Origin: a bacterium
Lineage (GTDB): Bacteria; Patescibacteriota; Microgenomatia; UBA1406; GWC2-37-13
DNA length: 32,539 nucleotides
Assembly: GCA_030647255.1 (NCBI GenBank)
Contig: JAUSJK010000048.1
Location: 1-32,539 of the forward strand
Reading direction: 5' to 3'
In this document: positions 1 through 7,334 of the stretch, one piece after another
Layout: the number at the start of each line of letters is the position of its first letter
How positions within the stretch are numbered: the stretch's first letter is position 1
Program-made: the position numbers and the translations under genes
The notes under the pieces: model-generated
Seen by the model: only the letters and a program-made list of their open reading frames with translations
What the model was told of the DNA's origin: nothing
The model's database searches: none

Positions 1-38
1 AGAGCCAGAATATATTCACGTTTTGCTGATATGTCCAT
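1..38 (-). CDS. Partial gene start, possible Rrf2-family transcriptional regulator
   Basis: An ATG on the minus strand (bases 38-36) opens a frame that runs off the window edge without a stop; only 12 residues are visible, MDISAKREYILA. This resembles the first helix of Rrf2-type winged-helix regulators, which typically begin M-x-I-S-x-K-x-x-Y-x-L-x-A-L. Support comes from context: a promoter (-35 TTGATA, 17-nt spacer, -10 TATTAA) lies directly upstream and its -10 sits in the middle of a strong dyad (39-71), the arrangement expected for an autorepressor. Family assignment from 12 residues is weak; any small helix-start protein could look similar. Confidence 0.35.
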   Translation of the reverse strand, partial: MDISAKREYILA

Positions 39-71
39 AGTGTAAAACCGAATTAATAATTCGGTAACACT
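39..71 (-). promoter_or_regulatory. Dyad operator overlapping the -10 of the edge gene
   Basis: Arms ACCGAATT (47-54) and AATTCGGT (58-65) are perfect inverted repeats around AAT, extended by outer arms AGTGT (39-43) and ACACT (67-71). The right half, ATTCGGTAACACT (59-71), occurs again exactly at 106-118. On the minus strand the dyad covers the predicted -10 of the edge gene. A dyad over the -10 with a second half-site upstream is typical of autorepression; as RNA it could also form a hairpin. Confidence 0.5.
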
Positions 72-81
72 ACCATATCAA
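53..81 (-). promoter_or_regulatory. Promoter of the edge gene
   Basis: Minus-strand -35 TTGATA (81-76), 17-nt spacer, -10 TATTAA (58-53). The expected start point is about 7 nt further on, giving a leader of only several bases before the ATG at 38. Confidence 0.45.
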
Positions 82-105
82 GCAACACATCAAAATGGAT
101 CACCC

Positions 106-118
106 ATTCGGTAACACT
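106..118. repeat. Second copy of the 13-bp half-site ATTCGGTAACACT
   Basis: Exact 13-bp repeat of bases 59-71, 47 bp away, upstream of the edge-gene promoter. It is probably an auxiliary operator half-site. Confidence 0.4.
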
Positions 119-184
119 TTTCTGTCATTCAATACGGCTCCGCTTCCACGCAGTGAAATCAATCTTGATGCTATAATCCTTTCT

Positions 185-285
185 ATGACCAAATTACTTC
201 TAACTGTTGAAATTACGTGTAATCATAATGTATGAATAAACAGGTAATCAAGGATGCGCTGGGTTTAGACGATCATTTGTTATAA
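185..285 (+). other. Two overlapping mini-ORFs (16 and 17 codons) ahead of the CruF-like gene
   Basis: A TATAAT box (172-177) stands 7 nt before ATG 185, which opens a 16-residue frame (MTKLLLTVEITCNHNV) ending at TGA 233-235. That stop overlaps ATG 232 (ATGA overlap) of a 17-residue frame ending at 285, 14 nt before the next gene. They may be a decayed small-protein gene or leader peptides. Nothing else is seen in 119-299. The promoter-like box is the main reason to list them. Confidence 0.2.
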
Positions 286-299
286 AAAAGTTTTCTGCA

Positions 300-998
300 A
301 TGAAATTAAAAGGAACATTTGTTCAGTTTGCTATCGCTACTTTGGTTCTCATCGGACTACACGGATGGTACTTTTTTGGCCCGGACATCTTGTACTTACT
401 TTTTTTGACGTACATTATCAGCACGGTCGCAGAACTTCTCAGTTTGAAGACGTCGTTACGATGTTTTGGGGTCAAATACTGGTATCATCTTGACCAACCG
501 CTATTTTCTTCGAGAATAAGGATTCTGAAAGTATATCCACTCGAGGTTTCATTGGCATGGGTAATATTGAAATATCTATCATTCAATCTGGCCATGCTCA
601 TAACGCAGGCATTTTTACTTCCTAATATGGTGGTTGTTTTCCTTACCCCTTTAATACTTGTTTCGTTGGACTTTATTATCGACCCGGTAGCGGTGAATGT
701 AAGCAAGCTTTGGCAATGGGAAAAGAGAGGTAAGTACTTCGGTATTCCTTTACAAAATTTCGTAGGCTGGTATGTCGTTGGTTTTTTATCCACGTTTCTA
801 TTTAGTTTTGTCTATAGAGAAAGACAGTTGACATTTAATATATTCTATCTCTTGCCGATCATTTTTTATGCGTCATTTATCAAAAATTCATGGCTGATAT
901 ATAAGCTCAATAGAAAATTGGCCTTAATCGGTTCCATTCCCGCAGCAACCTGGACATTGTTGAGTCTGATAAGTCTAGCCATTCTATATGGACGCTGA
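300..998 (+). CDS. CruF-like (DUF422) carotenoid-biosynthesis family membrane protein
   Basis: This is a 232-residue polytopic protein with about seven hydrophobic segments. The diagnostic stretch lies near residues 125-158: a DPVAV acidic motif, then a W-x-W, then YFGIPLQNFVGW, which matches the conserved core of the CruF/bisanhydrobacterioruberin hydratase family (DP-x-A ... W-x-W ... G-x-P-x-x-N-F-x-G-W). Known members hydrate C50 or gamma-carotene-type carotenoids in the membrane. At 232 residues it is shorter than usual CruF proteins (roughly 290), mainly at the N terminus. No phytoene synthase or desaturase gene is nearby, so the substrate is unknown. The gene ends in TGA, showing a standard stop. 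ATG 300 is the first start in frame; no Shine-Dalgarno sequence is visible. Confidence 0.6.
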   Translation: MKLKGTFVQFAIATLVLIGLHGWYFFGPDILYLLFLTYIISTVAELLSLKTSLRCFGVKYWYHLDQPLFSSRIRILKVYPLEVSLAWVILKYLSFNLAMLITQAFLLPNMVVVFLTPLILVSLDFIIDPVAVNVSKLWQWEKRGKYFGIPLQNFVGWYVVGFLSTFLFSFVYRERQLTFNIFYLLPIIFYASFIKNSWLIYKLNRKLALIGSIPAATWTLLSLISLAILYGR

Positions 999-1080
999 AG
1001 TAAAATGCAACCAGTACACTTTTCGGTTTAAAGCAGTTGATATAATTTAGTGACGAAACGTGCAAAAGATGTGGACAGGG

Positions 1081-1680
1081 TTAAAAAGAATGACGGACTG
1101 AGGAGGACATGATTTTATAGATCGGGTTGTGGGGGATGGTTTTTGGATAAGAAGGAAGTTTTGGCAGATTTGTGCCAAAGACAACCCTTACTCTTTTAGT
1201 TTTTTTCCTCTCTTTATTTTGGAATTTCTGCCAGTATTCGTATTTATCTTTTGATAGGTGCATAGTACTTGTGCAATTTGTACTGGCACATCTGCAGATG
1301 TGTGTACAAGGTGCACAGGTTTCGTCTTTTGGACTTAGTAAGTAAGAGATAGTGAGTTCTTCGTGAGCCTCTATTTTTCTTAGTGCAAAAAATAAACTGT
1401 GACCACGGTAGATATAGATCCAACAGTTGGGTTGACACGAGTGATTTAGAAGGTGAGGTCCTGGCTCATTTAAATTTGGATAAATACCAGCCTGATCGGA
1501 GAAATACATGAAATAAAGACCTTTTTTATCATTTTCCAGATCGTATTCTCTGATACGTATTACTTTCCCAAGGTAGTCGCCAATCACGGTGCCCATCTTA
1601 ATTTCCTTTTTGGAAAAGACTCCGTATCCTTTCTCCCTAGTTTTTTTTATTTCCCAGGAGTCATCGCTCAATAGAAACAT
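1081..1680 (-). CDS. SET-domain protein-lysine methyltransferase with post-SET zinc motif
   Basis: The 199-residue protein has the SET core in order: GYGVF near residue 18 (the G-x-G SAM loop), NHSCQPNC at 79-86 (the N-H-S-C knot motif), and EELTISY ending in Tyr113, the usual catalytic tyrosine. It is followed by a cysteine cluster (Cys122, 125, 129, 131, 136) that resembles a post-SET zinc site. Family members transfer methyl groups from SAM to lysine side chains of proteins. The basic 60-residue C-terminal tail has no recognised domain. SET genes are mainly eukaryotic and scattered in bacteria, so horizontal acquisition is plausible. The bacterial substrate is unknown; a ribosomal or nucleoid protein would be a guess. 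A -10-like TAAAAT lies 8 nt before the ATG. Confidence 0.85.
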   Translation of the reverse strand: MFLLSDDSWEIKKTREKGYGVFSKKEIKMGTVIGDYLGKVIRIREYDLENDKKGLYFMYFSDQAGIYPNLNEPGPHLLNHSCQPNCWIYIYRGHSLFFALRKIEAHEELTISYLLSPKDETCAPCTHICRCASTNCTSTMHLSKDKYEYWQKFQNKERKKTKRVRVVFGTNLPKLPSYPKTIPHNPIYKIMSSSVRHSF

Positions 1681-1702
1681 ATCTAGTTATTTTAATATAT
1701 GA

Positions 1703-1825
1703 AGGGAAGGTTGTAAGGACATTCATAGCCGCTTTCCCTTAAACGAAGAACTTCCATTCACTCTCATAAAGGAACTCATCAAAGCACGGATGAAAATGAA
1801 CGAGGAAGTTGAAAGGAAAAAATAA
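1703..1825 (+). pseudogene. 3' remnant of a DUF1801-like gene
   Basis: Between the SET gene and the ATPase there is a plus-strand frame without an early start (it follows TGA 1700-1702) that encodes about 40 residues and ends at TAA 1823-1825. The tail reads SRFPLNEELPFTLIKELIK followed by a charged helix. This resembles the C-terminal end of DUF1801 (YdhG-like) proteins, which finish with R-F-P-L-x-x-x-x-P-x-x-L-I-x-x-[IL]-[VI]-K and a basic helix. The first two thirds of such a protein are absent, so it is most likely a truncated relic. It ends 5 nt before the convergent ATPase stop. Confidence 0.4.
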
Positions 1826-1830
1826 TTTCT

Positions 1831-4368
1831 TCAACTTTGCCTGTAGTGAGTAGGATTACTTTTTCTAGAATCAAATAGTCGATAATATAGAAGCTTGACA
1901 GTTTCGGTGGATATAAAGTAGAGACAGACAATTACTAAGATTATAATAAGGTGGATCAACGTAGGAGGCTTAAACTTAAAGACGATTTGGCCAATAGAAG
2001 TGAAAGGGATAACGATAGTTGTAATAGCGGCTACTAGTGTGAGTCCCGTGATAGTGATCGAAGGAAATTTAGTTTGTAAGAAAGGGAGCCTGGTTCTTAG
2101 GGAGTAGAGTAAGACGAGTTCAGTGAGAATGCTTCCCATAAACCAATTTGTTTGAAGCACTTCAGGTGAGATTCGATAGAACAGTCCAAAAAAAATAAAG
2201 TCAAATACTGTGCTGACCAGGCCAAGAATGATCGCAATAAGGGCGAAATCACGCAGGTTGTAGCTTTCAGGAGTCTTGATTTCTTCGGCATCAACCGAGT
2301 CGGTCGCGATAGCGATAAGCGGGAAATCTGAGAGCAGATTAACGAGCAGAATTTGAATAGGCAGCATTGGTAAAAAATTGATAATAAGAGAGGCGATAGC
2401 TACGGCGTAAAAGTTGCCGAAGTTGGAAGTCAGAGTCATTTTGACATATTTAATAGTGTTGGCAAAAACTTCTCGTCCTTCCTGAATCCCATCAATGATG
2501 ACGCTCAAACTTCGGTTAAGAAGAATAACATCAGCAGCTTCACGGGCAATGTCACTGGCACCTTGAACGACTAAAGCCACATTTGCGCTTTTAAGGGCAG
2601 GCGCATCGTTGATCCCCTCGCCCAAGTAGCCAACCTCAAAGTGATGCTGGAGAATATCAATCAGTTGGTGTTTTTGGTGCGGTGAAAAACGGGCAAACAC
2701 GTTATGCTCCTTAGCAGTTTGTTTTTGCTCCGCCGGAGTTAAAGAAAAAAATTCTTGGGCTGTAATAACTTTGGTCGGGGAGTCCACAAGGTTAATTTTA
2801 TGAGCAACTGCACCGGCTATGATGGGACTATCACCGGTAATAATTTTGATAGATATCCCCAGTTGTTGAGCTTTTTTAACAGCGGCGAAAGTACTTTTTT
2901 TGAGGGGATCAGTAAAAGAGATAGCACCGGTTAAAACTAACTCATGTTCCTCTACATCTTTAGTATAGTTTTTAAGAGATTGAGGATTTTTATGAGCCAC
3001 CACAATCACTCTTCTGCCTTCTGTTTCTTCGTCTTTGATCCAAGAAGCGAGTTTCGAATCGGCGTGATTTTTCAAATGAGGCAAGATCGCTTCAGCCGCA
3101 CCTCGCACAACAAGGAGCGGTTTACCCTGAAAATCGACCAAGACACTGTTGCGTTTTCTCTCCGGATCAAAAGGAATTTCATAAACGATCTTTCCTAAGT
3201 TAGTCGGTCCGGACTCTTTTTGTAAAGCTATTTGTAGTGCTTGATCAAACGAATCTTTTTGGGTACTTTGATGATTGATGGCGAGATTGGCTTGAGACAG
3301 AACTGCTAGTTTATCACCAAAAATATCGACGACTGTCAAACTGTTTTCCGTAATGGTCCCTGTTTTATCCGTACAGAGAACTTGAATCCCTCCTAAATCT
3401 TCAATGGCAGACAGACGTTTGACTACAACTTTATGTTTTGCAAGTCGAGCTGCGCCTCGCGAGAGAGAAAAAGTAATTACCAAAGGTAGAGCTTCAGGGA
3501 TGACTGCGGTCGCAAGAGCAATACAAAAGATAAGTAACTCGCCTATGTTGGCTGATCCGCCTTTAATCATTAGGTTAGCAAAGAAAACAATAAATAAGGT
3601 GATCCCGACGAGACGAAGTACAAAAGTACTAAACTCACCCATACCTTTTTCAAAACTACTGACTTGGTGGGTTTCTATTGTGAGCTTGGCTATGGTACCC
3701 ATATATGCTTGAAACCCGGTTGCTATAACTACACCCTGACCTTTACCACTGGAGACACTGGTGGCAGAAAAAGCGATGTTAGTCGCTTTATGAATAGGAA
3801 GATGACTAGTGGTTAGCGACACTTCATTTTTTAAATTGGGCTCAGATTCACCTGTTAATACAGACTCATCGAGAAATAAATTATTAGTTTCAATCAGTCG
3901 AAGATCCGCCGGAATAATATCTCCCGGTTGCAGTTCGACAATGTCACCAGGTACAAGTTGATCTACAGGGATAGAAGTTTTCACACCGTCTCTTATAACT
4001 TTGGTGTGACCAATGGTATATCGTTTGAGAACTTTTAATGTTTGCTCCGAATGAAATTCTTGGAAGAAGCCCAAAACGGTGTTGATAAGGACAAAGATTA
4101 AAATCATTACACTATCAATAACCTCTCCAAGAAGAAGAGCTAGTAGAGCGGCTCCTAAAAGCAAGTAGATGAATGGAGATTTGAACTGACGCAGGAGTAT
4201 TGTGAACCAACTGATTTGGTGAGCCTTGAGAGCATTGCTACCATACTGACTCAATCGAGTTTTTGCTTCAATAGTCGTGAGTCCGGAGGGGCCGGTATGG
4301 AGATGATCAAATGTATTTTGAATAGAGATGTTTAAATACGATTCATAAAGTTGATCATTTTGTTTCAT
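1831..4368 (-). CDS. Cation-transporting P-type ATPase, MgtA-like (type III)
   Basis: This 845-residue P-type ATPase is probably a Mg2+ or other cation pump of the plasma membrane. Visible motifs: N-terminal cation-ATPase domain, TGES (172-175) in the actuator, PEALP in M4 (about 291), phosphorylation motif DKTGT (334-338), ITGDS (510-514), and GEGINDAP (583-590). The C-terminal membrane half has SNFGN and NLLSD-type segments, as in MgtA-like proteins, followed by further helices. The hinge motif is GEGIND rather than the usual GDGxND. Substrate cannot be fixed from sequence, because PEALP is intermediate between the Ca2+ and Mg2+ pump groups. The gene starts 21 nt after murJ and has its own TATATT box 6 nt before the ATG, so it may be transcribed alone as well as with murJ. 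Confidence 0.85.
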   Translation of the reverse strand: MKQNDQLYESYLNISIQNTFDHLHTGPSGLTTIEAKTRLSQYGSNALKAHQISWFTILLRQFKSPFIYLLLGAALLALLLGEVIDSVMILIFVLINTVLGFFQEFHSEQTLKVLKRYTIGHTKVIRDGVKTSIPVDQLVPGDIVELQPGDIIPADLRLIETNNLFLDESVLTGESEPNLKNEVSLTTSHLPIHKATNIAFSATSVSSGKGQGVVIATGFQAYMGTIAKLTIETHQVSSFEKGMGEFSTFVLRLVGITLFIVFFANLMIKGGSANIGELLIFCIALATAVIPEALPLVITFSLSRGAARLAKHKVVVKRLSAIEDLGGIQVLCTDKTGTITENSLTVVDIFGDKLAVLSQANLAINHQSTQKDSFDQALQIALQKESGPTNLGKIVYEIPFDPERKRNSVLVDFQGKPLLVVRGAAEAILPHLKNHADSKLASWIKDEETEGRRVIVVAHKNPQSLKNYTKDVEEHELVLTGAISFTDPLKKSTFAAVKKAQQLGISIKIITGDSPIIAGAVAHKINLVDSPTKVITAQEFFSLTPAEQKQTAKEHNVFARFSPHQKHQLIDILQHHFEVGYLGEGINDAPALKSANVALVVQGASDIAREAADVILLNRSLSVIIDGIQEGREVFANTIKYVKMTLTSNFGNFYAVAIASLIINFLPMLPIQILLVNLLSDFPLIAIATDSVDAEEIKTPESYNLRDFALIAIILGLVSTVFDFIFFGLFYRISPEVLQTNWFMGSILTELVLLYSLRTRLPFLQTKFPSITITGLTLVAAITTIVIPFTSIGQIVFKFKPPTLIHLIIILVIVCLYFISTETVKLLYYRLFDSRKSNPTHYRQS

Positions 4369-4374
4369 AGATTA

Positions 4375-4380
4375 AATATA
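4375..4380 (-). promoter_or_regulatory. -10 element of the P-type ATPase gene
   Basis: Minus-strand TATATT, 6-nt spacer, then ATG at 4368. It lies in the short gap after the murJ stop and would give a leaderless transcript. Confidence 0.4.
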
Positions 4381-4389
4381 ATAAACCAC

Positions 4390-5919
4390 CTATAATTTTA
4401 CTACCATGGCGATCTCTTGTCTTACAAAGAAGCCATAGACAATAATTCCTGCCAGTAATGCTAGTAAACTAATTGGAAACACAGGCAGATGAGGAAAAAA
4501 TGAAATTATTATAAATACAATACTTGCGCTTACCATCGATCCAAACAAAGATCGGGCAAAAGTATTCTTTAACGCAGAAAATAGGGGGAACATTCTGTTA
4601 AGAAGAACTAATAAAAAAATCACTTCGACGCTGACTGCGATCGAGTCGGCAGCCGCCAGTCCTATTGCTCCTGCAGCTCCAATAAATGAAATACTAAGTA
4701 TCAGAAATATCCCCGTTCTTAGAGCTGTTGCCACAAGAGGTACTATTGCGTTTTGCTTTGCGTAGTAAGCGCGAGCAACCACTTCAAGTACACATTGCGC
4801 TGTGAGTCCCGCAAGGTAGGCTCGGGTAGTCCAGGTAAGAAGGGCTATATCCGATGTCTTGAAGTCAAAAAGTACATCCAGAAACTGCGGTAACGTTATT
4901 GAAAGAAGAAAAGTAATAACAAGGGTACTCACAATGATCACTTGCAGTGATCTCTCTACCATTTGAATAAACTCGTGTCTTTTTTCTACACTGACAAGTT
5001 CAGAGAGAGTTGGTAAAAGAGCAGTCGCAATCGCAGTACCGATCAAGGTTTCTGGTACTTGCATGATGAAATAACCGTAGGTCAAAGTAGTTACGGATCC
5101 TTGAATTAAATGAGAAGCAAGATTATCCCGTGCAAGAAATATCACCTGTATAAGAAAAACTGTCAGAATACGCGGACCCATAAGTCTCATTATTTTTTGT
5201 ACACCCGGGTCTCTAAAATCAAAAGAGAATGTCCACCGGAATTTATAGAAGATAAGACCCGGTATTTGAATGACAAGGTGCAGGAGTGCTCCTAAAATCG
5301 TGCCATAGACAAGGCCATAAATGCCAAGTCCAAATGCGGGAAGAGTGAATCCAGCGATGGTTATGCCTGTGTGGGGAGAAAATATGACTGCCCCTATAAT
5401 AAGCCCAACGTTGTAAAGTATCGGTGCAATTGCTGTGAGGAGAAAATGTTTATGCGCCTGGAGAGACGCCATCACGATCCCGCTTAACGAAAAAATAATC
5501 AGAGCAATCAAATTTATCCTCATAAGCTCGACCACCAGTTGTTGTTGAGAGGCAGAAAACCCAGGTGAAATACCAAACTTCCATGAAACAATTGGTTGTG
5601 CTCCTAGCCAAAAAATAATCGCCAGTATCACAGTGAGTAAAAAGATGATATTCGCAATTTTGGAAAACAACTTCCACGAGAGATCTTTCCCGTGTTTTTC
5701 AATATGCTCAGTAAAGACAGGGATAAATGCCATAGCGAGCGCCCCGCCGGAAAATAGTGAAAACAATAGATCAGGTATATTATTGGCGACATTGAAGGCA
5801 TCGATCTCAGGTGAAAAACCAAATTGTCTGGCAATCAAAGTCTGACGGACAAGAGCGATTACTTTATTGAGTCCGAAAAAAACCATCAGTAGCAGTGACG
5901 TTTTAAAAATCTTTGACAT
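4390..5919 (-). CDS. murJ: Lipid II flippase MurJ
   Basis: The 509-residue MVF-family protein has about 14 membrane helices and the expected length. The N-terminal pattern (N-K-V-I-A-L-V-R-Q-T-L-I-A-R-x-F-G, then A-F-N-V-A-N-x-I-P-D-L-L-F-S-L-F-x-G-G-A-L) is the MurJ signature, including the conserved arginines of the central cavity. MurJ flips undecaprenyl-pyrophosphate-linked peptidoglycan precursor to the outer face of the membrane. The ATG follows the stop of a 42-codon ORF by one base, and a GGAG sits inside the end of that ORF about 15 nt upstream, so translational coupling is likely. The P-type ATPase follows downstream. Confidence 0.93.
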   Translation of the reverse strand: MSKIFKTSLLLMVFFGLNKVIALVRQTLIARQFGFSPEIDAFNVANNIPDLLFSLFSGGALAMAFIPVFTEHIEKHGKDLSWKLFSKIANIIFLLTVILAIIFWLGAQPIVSWKFGISPGFSASQQQLVVELMRINLIALIIFSLSGIVMASLQAHKHFLLTAIAPILYNVGLIIGAVIFSPHTGITIAGFTLPAFGLGIYGLVYGTILGALLHLVIQIPGLIFYKFRWTFSFDFRDPGVQKIMRLMGPRILTVFLIQVIFLARDNLASHLIQGSVTTLTYGYFIMQVPETLIGTAIATALLPTLSELVSVEKRHEFIQMVERSLQVIIVSTLVITFLLSITLPQFLDVLFDFKTSDIALLTWTTRAYLAGLTAQCVLEVVARAYYAKQNAIVPLVATALRTGIFLILSISFIGAAGAIGLAAADSIAVSVEVIFLLVLLNRMFPLFSALKNTFARSLFGSMVSASIVFIIISFFPHLPVFPISLLALLAGIIVYGFFVRQEIAMVVKL

Positions 5920-5920
5920 A

Positions 5921-6049
5921 CTAATAGACTACAACTCCGCTACGGTTAAAAGCACTCCATTTGCGATCAAAATATCCTGCCAGTAATGCGCCACCGGCAA
6001 TAAGGACTACTTTTATGGCGCCGAGTATTTCTTCTTGAGAAGCATACAT
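5921..6049 (-). CDS. 42-residue single-span membrane peptide upstream of murJ
   Basis: This ORF is too short for most gene callers. It begins at ATG 6049 and encodes MYASQEEILGAIKVVLIAGG, a further hydrophobic stretch, then GYFDRKW and a short polar tail, ending at TAG 5923-5921. One transmembrane helix spans about residues 9-26, probably with a basic cytoplasmic end. Three things support it as a gene: a TACAAT box 8 nt before its ATG, a one-base gap to murJ, and a coherent membrane-peptide composition. Function is unknown; it could be a small MurJ partner or a coupling leader. No known family is recognised. Confidence 0.5.
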   Translation of the reverse strand: MYASQEEILGAIKVVLIAGGALLAGYFDRKWSAFNRSGVVVY

Positions 6050-6057
6050 GTTACTGT

Positions 6058-6063
6058 ATTGTA
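6058..6063 (-). promoter_or_regulatory. -10 element of the small ORF-murJ unit
   Basis: Minus-strand TACAAT, 8 nt before ATG 6049. No convincing -35 is seen. It lies between the small ORF and the end of the upstream peptidase gene. Confidence 0.35.
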
Positions 6064-6082
6064 ACGTAGTCTTATGGTGTAG

Positions 6083-7225
6083 TTAAAGAGTTGATAGCAA
6101 ATCTTTTGCTTTTTGATAGTTAGGTGTATGAATAAGTGCGGTTTGAGCTTCGCTTCTTGCTTTTTCAGTTTGCCCCAAACCTTTGTATGCACGCGCCTTT
6201 TCATAATGAAGTTCGGCAAAACTAGCGTTTCCGGCCAAGACCGGATCAATCAGTCGCAATGCCTCATCAAACTTAGCTAGTTCGTTGAGAGTCTGTATTG
6301 GTTCAATCTGGTACCACAGCATACGTCTTGGCCACCCCAACTCGCGCGATTTTTCAAATGCATTATATGCATTTTGGTATTGGCCTAACGCATAGTAACT
6401 CGTTCCAAGATTAAAATACGCGTACATATCGCGGTCATTCTGTCGGATTTCCTGTGTGGCTTTTTCAATCGCTTTCTCATACATAGTTTCTCTATCCCAA
6501 TCTTGTCCTATAATTTTTTTTAAGACAGGCTCCATTTCAGATTTATATACAGGAAGATACTCACGGTTAAACGCTTTCCATTGGGTTGTCTCAAACTCCT
6601 CGTATTTATACACGATGTTTACTCCGATAAACGAGTCATCTGCGATAAATACTCCCTGCTCATCGTCATACCCTTTCAAGATGGTGACGTGACCGATATC
6701 TTCGTTGGGATGAAGCCAGTCTTCGACCATTACATAAAATCCATTGGCAATAAGAAGCTTTATTTTTTGAAGATCACCATTGTAAAAAAGTTTCGAATCA
6801 ATATCATATTGTGACTTCAGATATTCCTGAATTTCATATGTAAAAACATTGGTATCTGTCGGGTTTGTACGAAGATGGGCTTTTGTTTGATCCTGACCGA
6901 CGGTGTGTCCGAAGTACTGAAGAATCATAGAAGTGGTCGCCGGACCACAGTTGTTAAAAGTCTGAGGTATCCAGGTTGCTCCTTTCAAAAGGGCTTTTGG
7001 GCCGGCAGGCGGTACTTCAACATCTCCAAAAATTGACGGAGATGGGGTTTCTACATAGTTTTGCGGACCGGTACTTTTATAAGTTGGAGGAGGAGTAAGT
7101 TTCCTAAGAGCGACAACTAAGCCAAGAATACAAAATCCTATTAGTATCACGATCAAAGCCAATACTACCCATGGCCGTATGTAGTTTGTGACGCCAATTT
7201 TAGGCACGAAATGAGGTCGTTTCAT
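6083..7225 (-). CDS. Membrane-anchored C39-family cysteine peptidase with TPR repeats
   Basis: The 380-residue protein has an N-terminal membrane anchor (about residues 18-41) and a proline-rich linker, then a papain-like C39_2 domain: Gln88 and Cys93 in Q-T-F-N-N-C-G-P-A, His179 in GHVTILKGYD and Asp196 in IADD form the expected oxyanion/catalytic set. From about residue 250 onward there are three tetratricopeptide-type repeats (for example AYFNLGTSYYALGQYQNAY and LHYEKARAYKGLGQTEKA). The enzyme would face outside the cell and cleave peptides, with the TPR part binding a partner. C39 enzymes often trim double-glycine leaders, but no transporter or leader peptide lies nearby, so the substrate is unknown. 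A TATACT box lies 7 nt before the ATG. Confidence 0.8.
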   Translation of the reverse strand: MKRPHFVPKIGVTNYIRPWVVLALIVILIGFCILGLVVALRKLTPPPTYKSTGPQNYVETPSPSIFGDVEVPPAGPKALLKGATWIPQTFNNCGPATTSMILQYFGHTVGQDQTKAHLRTNPTDTNVFTYEIQEYLKSQYDIDSKLFYNGDLQKIKLLIANGFYVMVEDWLHPNEDIGHVTILKGYDDEQGVFIADDSFIGVNIVYKYEEFETTQWKAFNREYLPVYKSEMEPVLKKIIGQDWDRETMYEKAIEKATQEIRQNDRDMYAYFNLGTSYYALGQYQNAYNAFEKSRELGWPRRMLWYQIEPIQTLNELAKFDEALRLIDPVLAGNASFAELHYEKARAYKGLGQTEKARSEAQTALIHTPNYQKAKDLLSTL

Positions 7226-7232
7226 ATCCTAT

Positions 7233-7238
7233 AGTATA
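7233..7238 (-). promoter_or_regulatory. -10 element of the C39 peptidase gene
   Basis: Minus-strand TATACT with a 7-nt spacer to ATG 7225, consistent with a leaderless or near-leaderless transcript. Confidence 0.45.
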
Positions 7239-7314
7239 CCACATTCGAGAGAATTTTTAACCTACATGATTGTAGCACAACCTCAATTTTCACCTTCTCA
7301 GTTTCTATAACCAC

Positions 7315-7326
7315 TAGAATATTCTA
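7315..7326. promoter_or_regulatory. Perfect 12-bp palindrome in the -35 region of the first kinase gene
   Basis: TAGAATATTCTA is a perfect palindrome. It lies 8 nt upstream of the TACAAT box (7335-7340) that precedes ATG 7349, at the place where a -35 would be. It is a candidate operator; no regulator is identified. A weaker hairpin, CTACA/TGTAG, lies at 7262-7275. Confidence 0.3.
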
Positions 7327-7334
7327 ACTTTTGA

